Source of the DNA: an uncultured Porphyromonadaceae bacterium
GTDB lineage: Bacteria > Bacteroidota > Bacteroidia > Bacteroidales > Muribaculaceae
Assembly: GCA_947176355.1 (NCBI GenBank)
Contig: CAMWQY010000139.1
Span: forward strand, 1 to 6,952
DNA: 6,952 bases
Reading direction: 5' to 3'
Of this stretch, positions 1 through 6,216 are shown in pieces. The position numbers were made by a program, and so were the translations under genes. Each line of letters starts with the position of its first letter. Position 1 is the stretch's first letter. The notes under the pieces were generated by a model. It worked only from the letters and a program-made list of their open reading frames with translations. It searched no databases and was not told the origin of the DNA.

Positions 1-1
1 A

Positions 2-487
2 AAAATTAACATCGATAGCAAGTCGCTCGGCTATGATATACAGAACAAGCCGTACCTTACAGGAAGAAGCCGCAGCGACGGCAAAAACTATCGTCAGGTG
101 GCACTGATGCAGGCTAACAATGATGATGAGAACCTCAATCAGATACTCCGCAGTATCGGGAATGCTTTTGCCAAGGTGAAAGCGGAACTTGCAGAGGTGT
201 TGACTGGACACGCTACGCAAGGTAACAATTCTCTCAATATGAACACAGAGTCGGAAGAACTCCTTCTTGAGATGCCTGAAAATTTCAATCAGGCTGCCAC
301 TGACTCCATAACTGCGGCTATACATCAGTTTATTGTTGCTTTCGCAACCTCCGAATGGTTTATGATCACCAACAAGCAGGACACTGAAGACTACAAGCGT
401 CTGTCCGAGACCAGCCTCGAACTCCTCAGAGAATCCCTCTGCAAGCGCATCAAACCATCACGACAACTGAAAAATGCTACTAATTAA
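2..487 (+). CDS. phage-type protein, 5'-truncated by window edge (possible neck/connector protein)
   Basis: The reading frame is open from base 2 to the TAA at 485-487, giving 161 visible residues; the true start lies left of the window. A GTG at 98 is in frame, but well-formed protein sequence continues upstream of it, so I do not take it as the start. The visible part has a polar, glycine- and arginine-containing head, then a likely helical segment (NLNQILRSIGNAFAKVKAEL), an acidic middle (ESEELLLEMPENF) and a second helical segment ending in lysine- and arginine-rich residues. No signal peptide or membrane segment is seen. It resembles uncharacterised small structural-region proteins that I recall from Bacteroides prophages; a head-tail connector or neck role is only a guess. 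The next gene overlaps it by 14 bases (474-487) and looks like a distant paralogue, so the two are probably co-translated. The function is unknown; that it is a phage-type gene is moderately likely. Confidence 0.6.
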   Translation, partial: KINIDSKSLGYDIQNKPYLTGRSRSDGKNYRQVALMQANNDDENLNQILRSIGNAFAKVKAELAEVLTGHATQGNNSLNMNTESEELLLEMPENFNQAATDSITAAIHQFIVAFATSEWFMITNKQDTEDYKRLSETSLELLRESLCKRIKPSRQLKNATN

Positions 488-956
488 ATCGAAAGAAGTC
501 CTTGATGATATCCGCAGTGCGGCGTGGCTTGAGTCGGAGCTCCATCCGGAGCTCGACCGCCATCGCCGTCATGAGATGGCGGATATATGCGAGAAGGACA
601 ATATAGAGCGCGTATGGCGTGTGCTTGGGATTGCCATCGCAGAGATTAGGCTCGCACTACAGAAGATTTTGTCGCCACAAAGTCAGATTTCTCTTGTAAA
701 TGATCTTGAACGCCCTGAGGGATGGGAGTTCTCTTTCTTGTTTCAATTGCCTTCTTCCTCCACCTCCTACCTACGAGAAAAGATCCATGAATATCTTGTA
801 GCCGCTGTGATGGCAGATTGCACTGCCGTCATCATCCCGACAGCCGCCAAAATCTGGCAAGAGCGGGCTTCGGATGCCATTGCATCCTTGCAAAACCTTG
901 CCTCCATATCGTGTCCCAATTGCGCCAACGTAGTCCGTCCCCTCTGGCCACTATAA
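474..956 (+). CDS. phage-type protein, distant paralogue of the preceding gene
   Basis: This 160-residue protein starts at ATG 474, inside the last codons of the preceding gene. The sequence opens with MLLIKSKEVLDDI and has a charged stretch with DRHRRHEMADI, then NIERVWRVLGIAIAEI, then a beta-like WEFSFLFQLP, and a helical region with IHEYLVAAVMADC and IWQERASDAIASL. The order (helix, short acidic or beta stretch ending in P, then a helix of about 30 residues containing an I-H-x-[FY]-[IL]-V core) matches the preceding gene at low identity, so the pair looks like an old duplication. Similar proteins with a HRRH-like segment and an IHEYLV-like core occur, as I recall, in Bacteroides prophages beside other small structural genes, with no assigned function. 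The tail contains CPNC, a possible lone metal-binding pair. It ends 27 bases before the promoter box of the sugar operon, with no clear terminator between them. Confidence 0.65.
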   Translation: MLLIKSKEVLDDIRSAAWLESELHPELDRHRRHEMADICEKDNIERVWRVLGIAIAEIRLALQKILSPQSQISLVNDLERPEGWEFSFLFQLPSSSTSYLREKIHEYLVAAVMADCTAVIIPTAAKIWQERASDAIASLQNLASISCPNCANVVRPLWPL

Positions 957-959
957 AAA

Positions 960-991
960 TTTTATTTTCTCATAATAATTCATTAACTTTG
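960..991 (+). promoter_or_regulatory. Bacteroidales-type promoter of the sugar-oxidation operon
   Basis: TAACTTTG at 984-991 fits the Bacteroidales -7 consensus TAnnTTTG. A T-rich stretch (TTTT at 960-963) lies 20 bases upstream, where the -33 TTTG element is expected, but it is a poor match. Transcription would start at about 997-999, leaving a leader of some 16 bases before ATG 1015. No clear operator repeat is visible. Confidence 0.55.
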
Positions 992-1014
992 CAGTATCAA
1001 AACTTTAAATCAAC

Positions 1015-1947
1015 ATGGAATACAGAGAAATCGGACGGACCGGCATGAAGGTGTCGCAACTGAGTTTCGGTGCCTCATCTCTTGGTGGGGTATTCAGAAA
1101 CATTGACGAAGGAAAAGCAATTGAAGCGGTATACGCTGCCATTGAGGGCGGCATCAATTTCATCGACGTCTCCCCTTATTATGGGCATTACAAGGCAGAG
1201 ACAGTGCTCGGAAAAGCTCTCCGTGGCATAGGACGCGACAAATATTATCTCTCCACCAAGGTGGGACGCTACGGAAAGGATGGCGTAAATACCTGGGATT
1301 ACTCCGGGCGTCGCGCACAAGAGAGTGTCAACGAAAGCATGGAGCGTCTTGGCATTGACTTCATCGACCTTATCAATGTGCACGACATTGAGTTTGCCGA
1401 CCTGAATCAGGTAGTGGAAGAGACGCTGCCGGCGCTTGTGGAACTGCGTGAAAAGGGAATTGTAGGGCATGTCGGTATCACTGACCTACAGCTTGAAAAC
1501 CTCAAATGGGTGATAGAGCATTCGAAGGAGGGGACCGTAGAAAGTGTGCTCAACTTCTGCCATTATTGCCTGAACGATGATAAACTCGTCGACTTCCTTC
1601 CTTTCTTCGAAGAAAGAGGAATCGGGGTCATAAATGCCTCTCCGTTGTCGATGGGTCTTCTTTCAAATCGTGGAGTCCCTGACTGGCATCCTGCTCCGAA
1701 GCCTCTCGTGGAAGCTTGCCGTAGGGCTGCGGAATACTGCAAGGAGGTCGGGTATCCTATCGAGAAGCTTGCCATACAATATAGTGTCGATAATGCGCGT
1801 ATAGCCTCCACCCTCTTCAGCTCCGCCAATCCCGACAACGTCCGCCGCAACATAGCATACGTATCCGAAAAAGCCCCGGAAGAACTCGTAGCCAAAGTAC
1901 GCGACATCATCGGCGATCAGCAACGTGTCAGCTGGAAAAACTCATAA
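1015..1947 (+). CDS. aldo/keto reductase, L-galactose/L-fucose 1-dehydrogenase type
   Basis: This 310-residue cytoplasmic NAD(P)-dependent aldo/keto reductase is full length for the family. The catalytic tetrad is visible: D51 and Y56 in NFIDVSPYYG, K82 in STKVGRYG and H123 in NVHDIEF. The strand-7 segment NASPLSMGLL (207-216) and WHPA (224-227) are intact. HDIEF, the following ETLPAL, the HYC-ND segment near 183-188 and PxWHPA closely resemble plant L-galactose dehydrogenase, which oxidises C1 of L-galactose to L-galactono-1,4-lactone; bacterial relatives include L-fucose dehydrogenases. I infer sugar C1 oxidation here because a lactonase-like gene begins four bases after the stop. The start at ATG 1015 directly follows the promoter leader, and the N-terminus MEYREIGRTGMKVS is typical of the family. 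The family is secure; the exact substrate (L-galactose, L-fucose or another aldose) is not shown by the sequence. Confidence 0.9.
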   Translation: MEYREIGRTGMKVSQLSFGASSLGGVFRNIDEGKAIEAVYAAIEGGINFIDVSPYYGHYKAETVLGKALRGIGRDKYYLSTKVGRYGKDGVNTWDYSGRRAQESVNESMERLGIDFIDLINVHDIEFADLNQVVEETLPALVELREKGIVGHVGITDLQLENLKWVIEHSKEGTVESVLNFCHYCLNDDKLVDFLPFFEERGIGVINASPLSMGLLSNRGVPDWHPAPKPLVEACRRAAEYCKEVGYPIEKLAIQYSVDNARIASTLFSSANPDNVRRNIAYVSEKAPEELVAKVRDIIGDQQRVSWKNS

Positions 1948-1951
1948 GATT

Positions 1952-2878
1952 ATGATAGATATTATTGATGCGCATGCGCATTTGTGGCTGCAGCAGTATG
2001 CTGAGGTGCCGGGGGGTGGGAGAGTGAGACAGTTGCGTAATGGACGAGCGGATTTCTTCGGGGAGGAGCGGCAGATGCTGCCTCCGTTTATGATAGATGG
2101 GCGTAATAGCGCCGAAGTATTCCTCTCCAATATGGACTATGCGCAAGTGGCGGCAGCAGTCGTCACTCAGGAGTTTATCGATGGTAATCAGAATGGTTAT
2201 CTTGAGGATGTGCAGACCCGCTATCCTGATAGATTTCTCTGCTGTGGCATGTGCCACTATTTGCGTCCCGGATTCGTGGAGGAGGCTGCAAAGTTGATAG
2301 AAAGGGGTTTTAAGGCCATCGCTATCCCGGCACATCGGCTTCCTCTTGAAGGTGACTCACGGATATGGCTTAATTCCGGAGAGATGCTCGAGATGTTCCG
2401 GCTTATGGAGAAGAATGGCATCATCCTCTCAATCACGCTCGCAGACGGTGATCTCCAGGTGAAAGAGATGGAAGATGTGATCTCGGCATGTCCCGACTTG
2501 AAGATTGCCATCGGGCACTTCGGGATGGTGACGTGTCCCGGTTGGCAAGAACAGATAAAATTGGCGCGTCATCCCAATGTGATGATCGAATCGGGGGGTA
2601 TCACATGGCTCTTCAACTCGGAGTTCTATCCTTTCGATGGGGCTGTCTCAGCGATTAAGGAGGCTGCCGACCTCGTAGGGATGGAAAAACTGATGTGGGG
2701 GAGCGACTATCCACGTACGATCACCGCCATCACCTATCGCATGAGCTACGATTTCATCCTGAAGACCCCGCGCTTGACAGAAGCGGAAAAGAGGCTCTTC
2801 CTTGGGGAGAATGCCCGCCGCTTCTACGGCTTCAGAGAGCTCCCCGAGCTCCCTTATATAAAGAATATGTCTGAGTAA
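1952..2878 (+). CDS. amidohydrolase-2 (COG3618-like) family protein, probable sugar lactonase
   Basis: This 308-residue protein starts at ATG 1952, four bases after the reductase stop, which suggests translational coupling. A GTG at 1925 is in frame but overlaps the reductase and adds a meaningless extension before the conserved start. The TIM-barrel amidohydrolase signature is visible: HAH at 8-10 in IDAHAHLW, H189 in IGHFG and D252 in WGSDYP, followed by a conserved-looking end with GENARRFYGF. The strand-5 region (ILSITLADG, about 158-166) lacks the metal-binding histidine of ACMSD-like enzymes. That is compatible with the COG3618 lactonases, such as the metal-independent pyrone-dicarboxylate lactonase LigI and L-fucono-1,5-lactonase. 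I infer that it hydrolyses the aldonolactone made by the upstream dehydrogenase. No signal peptide is seen, so it should act in the cytoplasm. The family is confident; the substrate is inferred from context only. Confidence 0.83.
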   Translation: MIDIIDAHAHLWLQQYAEVPGGGRVRQLRNGRADFFGEERQMLPPFMIDGRNSAEVFLSNMDYAQVAAAVVTQEFIDGNQNGYLEDVQTRYPDRFLCCGMCHYLRPGFVEEAAKLIERGFKAIAIPAHRLPLEGDSRIWLNSGEMLEMFRLMEKNGIILSITLADGDLQVKEMEDVISACPDLKIAIGHFGMVTCPGWQEQIKLARHPNVMIESGGITWLFNSEFYPFDGAVSAIKEAADLVGMEKLMWGSDYPRTITAITYRMSYDFILKTPRLTEAEKRLFLGENARRFYGFRELPELPYIKNMSE

Positions 2879-2929
2879 TTAGCCTAATTAGTCAAATTAG
2901 TCCAATTAGTCTTATTAGTCTGATTGGCT
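2876..2929. repeat. six tandem 9-bp repeats, consensus NNATTAGTC
   Basis: Six 9-base units run from the stop codon of the lactonase-like gene: TAATTAGCC, TAATTAGTC, AAATTAGTC, CAATTAGTC, TTATTAGTC and TGATTGGCT. The four middle units share ATTAGTC exactly; the two outer ones have drifted. The array fills most of the 67-base gap before the zinc dehydrogenase. Similar short A/T-rich arrays occur between genes in Bacteroidales, as far as I recall, but their role is unknown to me. Confidence 0.85.
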
Positions 2930-2945
2930 CAATAAAAAATTTAAG

Positions 2946-3965
2946 ATGAAAAAGATTTTAATTGAATCGCCTGAGAAAGTTATTATAGTAGAGGCTGAGA
3001 GGCCGCAGATGTCAGCAGATGAAGTGCTGCTTAAGATCGGATATGTCGGATTCTGTGGATCCGACCTTAACACGTTTCTGGGCAAGAATGCCCTTGCTAT
3101 CTCCCCTGTCGTGCCGGGGCATGAAATCGGTGCGGTAGTGGAAGAGATTGGCGCTGATGTCCCCGAAGGACTCTTCCGCAAGGGGATGCACGTCACTGTC
3201 AATCCTTATACGGCTTGCGGAAAGTGCCCCTCCTGCCGTCGCAGACGTCCCAACACCTGCCGCGACAACCAGACCCTCGGCGTGCAACGCCATGGCGCAA
3301 TGCAGGAGTATATCGCAGTGCCATGGGAAAAAGTGGTGGAGGCGGATGGCCTTAGCGTAAAGGAATGTGCCCTCATCGAACCGATGAGTGTCGGTTTCCA
3401 TGCCGTAGCACGTGGCGAAGTCACTGATATCGACACTGTGATGGTGATCGGATGCGGTATGATAGGTGTCGGAGCCATCGTGCGTGCAGCACTGCGCGGA
3501 GCAAAGGTGATTGCAGTGGATCTTGATGAAAAGAAACTGGAGCTTGCAAAGCATCTTGGGGCTTCTTACGGTCTTGACTCTTCAAAAGAAGACTTTCATG
3601 ACCGACTGATGGAAATCACCGGAGGTGATGGTCCGGACGTGGTGATAGAAGCTGTCGGGTCTCCGTTCACCTATAATCTTGCAGTAAATGAAGTGTCTTT
3701 TGCCGGACGCGTGGTATGCATCGGATATTCACCGGCTCCTGTCACTTTCCAGACAAAGCTTTTCGTGCAGAAAGAACTTGACATCAGGGGCTCGCGCAAT
3801 GCTCTTCCTGAAGACTTCAAAGCTGTGAAGGAATACATGAAGCGAGGCACTTGCCCGGTAGATTCCCTCATATCTGCAACCGTACAGCCTGAGCAGGCGG
3901 CAGAAATCCTTGCTTACTGGAACACCCACCGTCCGGATATCTTCCGCATCCTCGTGGAATTCTGA
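2946..3965 (+). CDS. zinc-dependent medium-chain alcohol dehydrogenase, L-galactonate/sorbitol dehydrogenase-like
   Basis: This 339-residue medium-chain dehydrogenase is full length. Catalytic zinc ligands are visible as C37 (GFCGSD), H59-E60 (PGHE) and E145 (IEPMSVGFHA). The structural zinc site is C91, C94, C97 and C105. The Rossmann motif GCGMIG (169-174), followed by D192 at the end of strand 2, indicates NAD preference. It belongs with polyol and aldonate dehydrogenases such as sorbitol dehydrogenase, RspB and L-galactonate 5-dehydrogenase (LgoD/YjjN). Because it follows a sugar dehydrogenase and a lactonase-like gene, I infer that it oxidises the aldonate they produce; for L-galactonate the product would be D-tagaturonate. 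The start at ATG 2946 gives the usual N-terminus MKKILIESPEKV. It is the last gene before a strong terminator. The family is certain; the substrate is inferred. Confidence 0.92.
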   Translation: MKKILIESPEKVIIVEAERPQMSADEVLLKIGYVGFCGSDLNTFLGKNALAISPVVPGHEIGAVVEEIGADVPEGLFRKGMHVTVNPYTACGKCPSCRRRRPNTCRDNQTLGVQRHGAMQEYIAVPWEKVVEADGLSVKECALIEPMSVGFHAVARGEVTDIDTVMVIGCGMIGVGAIVRAALRGAKVIAVDLDEKKLELAKHLGASYGLDSSKEDFHDRLMEITGGDGPDVVIEAVGSPFTYNLAVNEVSFAGRVVCIGYSPAPVTFQTKLFVQKELDIRGSRNALPEDFKAVKEYMKRGTCPVDSLISATVQPEQAAEILAYWNTHRPDIFRILVEF

Positions 3966-3983
3966 CCTCAACGATTTGCCCCC

Positions 3984-4006
3984 AGCCCCCTAAAGGGGGG
4001 CTTTTT
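3984..4006 (+). terminator. intrinsic terminator of the sugar-oxidation operon
   Basis: AGCCCCC (3984-3990) pairs with GGGGGCT (3996-4002) across a five-base loop and runs into TTTTT, then ATTTT. The stem is nearly all G-C and lies 18 bases after the zinc dehydrogenase stop. It fits a Rho-independent terminator on the + strand. Confidence 0.85.
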
Positions 4007-4044
4007 ATTTTGTGGGATAAGGGGGGCGGGGCGGCGGAGAATGC

Positions 4045-4052
4045 TATCTTTG
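4045..4052 (+). promoter_or_regulatory. -7 promoter box in front of the portal gene
   Basis: TATCTTTG matches TAnnTTTG and ends 16 bases before ATG 4069, so the leader would be only about 10 bases long. I see no TTTG at the expected -33 distance; that region is G-rich (4021-4038). The box may therefore be weak or fortuitous, although the octamer is identical to the one before the P-type ATPase. Confidence 0.4.
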
Positions 4053-4068
4053 CCGACAAAAAAAGCTA

Positions 4069-5406
4069 ATGGAGAAATATTACAACAATGCAATGCTCGA
4101 GTGGAGACGCATGGAATCTTTCCGCTCGGAACGCTCACGTTGCAAACGCTATGTGTATGGCGACCAATGGGATGATAAGATATATGACGGCAAGGAATGG
4201 ATCTCGGAAGAGCAGTTTATCCTCCGGCAAGGTCAAGTGCCACTGAAAAACAATATCCTTCGTCGTATTCTCAGAAACGTAGTCGGTCTTTATCGTGCCC
4301 AGTATAAAGTGCCGTTGCTCACAGTCAAGGACTCCGGATTGTCAAAGGAAGTCGTGAACGCCCAAAATAAGAAGCGTCGCGAATGGTTTGGCGATAACCG
4401 TATGGAAGAACTTGCTCCGCGTCTGCTCGAAGAGTTCCTCATATCAGGGCTTATAGCAGTAAAAATCGAAGACAAACAGATCCTGCCTGTGACCGCCGAC
4501 AACTTTTTCTTCCATTCTGACGGCTATGACCCGCGTGGCAAAGACGTAGACCTGATAGGGGAAATGCACAAAGTCAGTTTCGGAACTCTCTTGGAAAAAT
4601 TTTGCAAAAATGCCGAAGATTATCAACGTATATCTTCGATATATAAAGGACAAAGCGAGTGTCGCATCATTGAGGTCTGGTGTAAGGATGTCCAAGTGTT
4701 TGGCATCCTCCATGATGAAGAAAATGCTTTACTCAAAGTCAGCCATATAGCCGACATCCTGTCGGACATGAACAAAAGAGGCACAGACAAGGCAAGAATG
4801 GGGAAAGTGAGCAGCTATGTAAAGAGTGGCTGGCGTCGGCTTTGGTTTGCCTCTGACGGCACCTTGCTTCGTGAAAGCGAGATGTATGACAGTCATCCCT
4901 ACGTATTCAAGGCATATCCCTTCATAGATGGAGAAATACACTCCTACATCTCCGACATAATCGATCAGCAACGCTATGTCAACCGCCTCATCACACTCTA
5001 CGATTTCATTATGAAGTCAAGCGCCAAAGGAGTGTTGTTATTTCCTGATGAATCCCTCCCTCGGGGCATGAGCCTGCAGGAAGTGGCAGACCAATGGTCG
5101 CGTTTCAACGGGGTGATTCCCTATCATGCGAAACCCGGAGTGCCGATGCCTACGCAGGTCAGTGGAAACAGTGCCAACATCGGTATCACGGAGCTCCTGA
5201 AAATCCAGATGCAGATGCTTGAAGACATTAGCGGAGTCTCACCTACACTCCAGGGAAAACTTGTAGCCAACTCCACAAGCGGCACACTATTTCAGCAGCA
5301 AAACGAAGCGGCACAAACCTCACTTCTCGACATACTCCGCTCCTTTACCGACTTCCTTGGCACGCTGGCGCAACGATTAAATTCAACTTTCGCTTGCGAA
5401 AGTTGA
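4069..5406 (+). CDS. P22-like phage portal protein, probably 3'-truncated
   Basis: The frame encodes 445 residues. Portal-like features are an N-terminal helix with GDQW (31-34), LKNNIL followed by RNVVGLYRAQ (59-78), a stem-like helix DIIDQQRYVNRLITLYDFIM (296-315), EDISGVSPTLQGK (385-397) and a Q-rich segment TSGTLFQQQNEAAQTSLLD (403-421). The last two resemble the region before the tunnel-loop helix of P22-type portals, which form the dodecameric DNA gate of the capsid. In that family I expect further sequence after this helix. Here the last residues NSTFACES and the stop are encoded by a palindrome (5380-5409), so the C-terminal part appears to be lost. It stands alone, between a sugar operon and an outer-membrane protein gene, with no terminase or capsid gene beside it. 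The portal family is likely; the truncation is inferred, because no full-length relative could be compared. Confidence 0.75.
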   Translation: MEKYYNNAMLEWRRMESFRSERSRCKRYVYGDQWDDKIYDGKEWISEEQFILRQGQVPLKNNILRRILRNVVGLYRAQYKVPLLTVKDSGLSKEVVNAQNKKRREWFGDNRMEELAPRLLEEFLISGLIAVKIEDKQILPVTADNFFFHSDGYDPRGKDVDLIGEMHKVSFGTLLEKFCKNAEDYQRISSIYKGQSECRIIEVWCKDVQVFGILHDEENALLKVSHIADILSDMNKRGTDKARMGKVSSYVKSGWRRLWFASDGTLLRESEMYDSHPYVFKAYPFIDGEIHSYISDIIDQQRYVNRLITLYDFIMKSSAKGVLLFPDESLPRGMSLQEVADQWSRFNGVIPYHAKPGVPMPTQVSGNSANIGITELLKIQMQMLEDISGVSPTLQGKLVANSTSGTLFQQQNEAAQTSLLDILRSFTDFLGTLAQRLNSTFACES

Positions 5407-5409
5407 ATT
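5380..5409. repeat. perfect palindrome, 14-bp arms with a 2-base centre
   Basis: AATTCAACTTTCGC (5380-5393) is followed by TT and then its exact reverse complement GCGAAAGTTGAATT (5396-5409). Pairing stops abruptly on both sides. Neither strand has a T-run directly after it, so it is not a standard intrinsic terminator. It overlaps the 3' end of the portal gene and supplies its TGA (5404-5406). A dispersed REP- or MITE-like palindrome, or a protein-binding or recombination site, are the main options. Confidence 0.9.
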
Positions 5410-5469
5410 ATAATATATATGGGAGAAAATGCGTTATGGTATAAAGAAATCAATAAAACCCTTTCCACT

Positions 5470-6128
5470 ATGAAGAAAATCCTGATTCTTATTGCCCTTT
5501 TAGTGTCTGCACTTTCCTCCTACGCTCAAGGCAGTTGGGGAATACGCGCAGCTTTCGACATCAATATTCCCGGCAATGTCGGGGGAATCCCGAATATCCC
5601 GGGAGTCGACAATAAAATATTTAAAGAAATGTATCGCAGGGTTATGGCGGCACAATCGGGGTGGTCTACGACCATTGGATCAGCGACATTTTCTTCCTTC
5701 AACCGGGTCTTTCCCTCTTTTATGACTCTTATTCATATAAGAATCTCATTATTGGCGAAGATGTCGACAAGAGGGAGAATGACCCTTCTCTTTATAAAGT
5801 AGGATTTCGCGTGCCGGTAGTGATTGGCTATTCATATAGTCTTGTCGATGTGCTCCCTATGCGGGTATATACAGGCCCGGAATTCAACTACGCTTTTGCA
5901 GGCGACATCAGGTTTAAGGATAGGGATTTAGTAGGCGATGACTGGCATCTTTTCGGCAAGAATGGCGACCAGCGGCGATTTGACATGGCTTGGAAGATAG
6001 GTCTTGGTGCAGAGTTTGACATCGCCATTGTAGGTGTGGAGGCTGCTATAGGCGTGACAGACCTTTTCCCCGGCAAGCCTTCCTTCCGTGATAATCGTGT
6101 TTCTGTCTCCGTGACTCACTTTTTTTAG
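5470..6128 (+). pseudogene. outer-membrane beta-barrel protein gene with a one-base frameshift
   Basis: ATG 5470 opens a typical signal peptide (MKKILILIALLVSALSSYAQ, cleavage probably near YA-Q). In this frame the sequence becomes unlike a barrel after about residue 57 and ends at TAG 5800-5802. The next frame carries a clear barrel from about 5640: GYGGTIGVVYDHW, then ISDIFFLQPGLSLFYDSY, a GPEFNYAF strand, GLGAEFDI and a terminal phenylalanine (VSVTHFF) before TAG 6126-6128. Adding one base in the G run at 5639-5641 (CGC AGG GGT TAT) restores one 219-residue protein of the PorT-like/OMP_b-brl type common in Bacteroidota. It would be secreted and inserted in the outer membrane. Whether this is a true inactivating deletion or a sequencing error cannot be told here. 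An upstream in-frame ATG at 5419 would put 17 residues before the signal peptide and is unlikely to be the start. Confidence 0.8.
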
Positions 6129-6145
6129 CAAGTCATATCTAAATA

Positions 6146-6179
6146 TTTGCAATAATCTCCGCAAATTTCACTATCTTTG
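6146..6179 (+). promoter_or_regulatory. Bacteroidales-type promoter of the P-type ATPase
   Basis: TTTG at 6146-6149 (-33) and TATCTTTG at 6172-6179 (-7) are 22 bases apart, close to the Bacteroidales spacing. It is the best promoter in the window. Transcription would start near 6186, giving a leader of about 72 bases. An inverted repeat, ATTTGC (6145-6150) and GCAAAT (6161-6166), overlaps the -33 element and could be an operator. Confidence 0.7.
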
Positions 6180-6216
6180 CAAAAAAATTGATTTCTGCAT
6201 CTTGCATTTATGAAAA

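Noticed and set aside
98..100. GTG 98 as start of the first gene
   Set aside because: The frame continues upstream to the window edge with normal protein-like sequence, so the gene is cut rather than starting here.
953..965. Hairpin ATAAAA/TTTTAT as terminator after the second phage gene
   Set aside because: The stem is only A-T pairs with a one-base loop and would not be stable.
818..1048. Forward ORF of 76 codons across the end of the second phage gene and the operon promoter
   Set aside because: It overlaps two better-supported genes and a promoter, and its composition is that of an out-of-frame reading.
1075..1923. Several antisense ORFs under the aldo/keto reductase
   Set aside because: They lie opposite a gene with an intact catalytic tetrad and show no recognisable domain; the same holds for antisense ORFs under the other genes.
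1925..1951. GTG 1925 as start of the amidohydrolase
   Set aside because: It overlaps the reductase gene and adds nine residues before the conserved MIDIIDAHAHLW start; ATG 1952 fits the family and the 4-base spacing better.
2876..2929. CRISPR array
   Set aside because: Units are 9 bases with no spacers and no cas genes nearby.
5380..5415. Palindrome as an intrinsic terminator
   Set aside because: No run of T follows on either strand, and its centre is a 2-base gap; it could still hinder transcription but does not meet the usual pattern.
5661..6128. Separate gene starting at GTG 5661
   Set aside because: The frame carries barrel sequence upstream of 5661 (GYGGTIG), joining naturally to the signal-peptide frame; it is the 3' part of a frameshifted gene.
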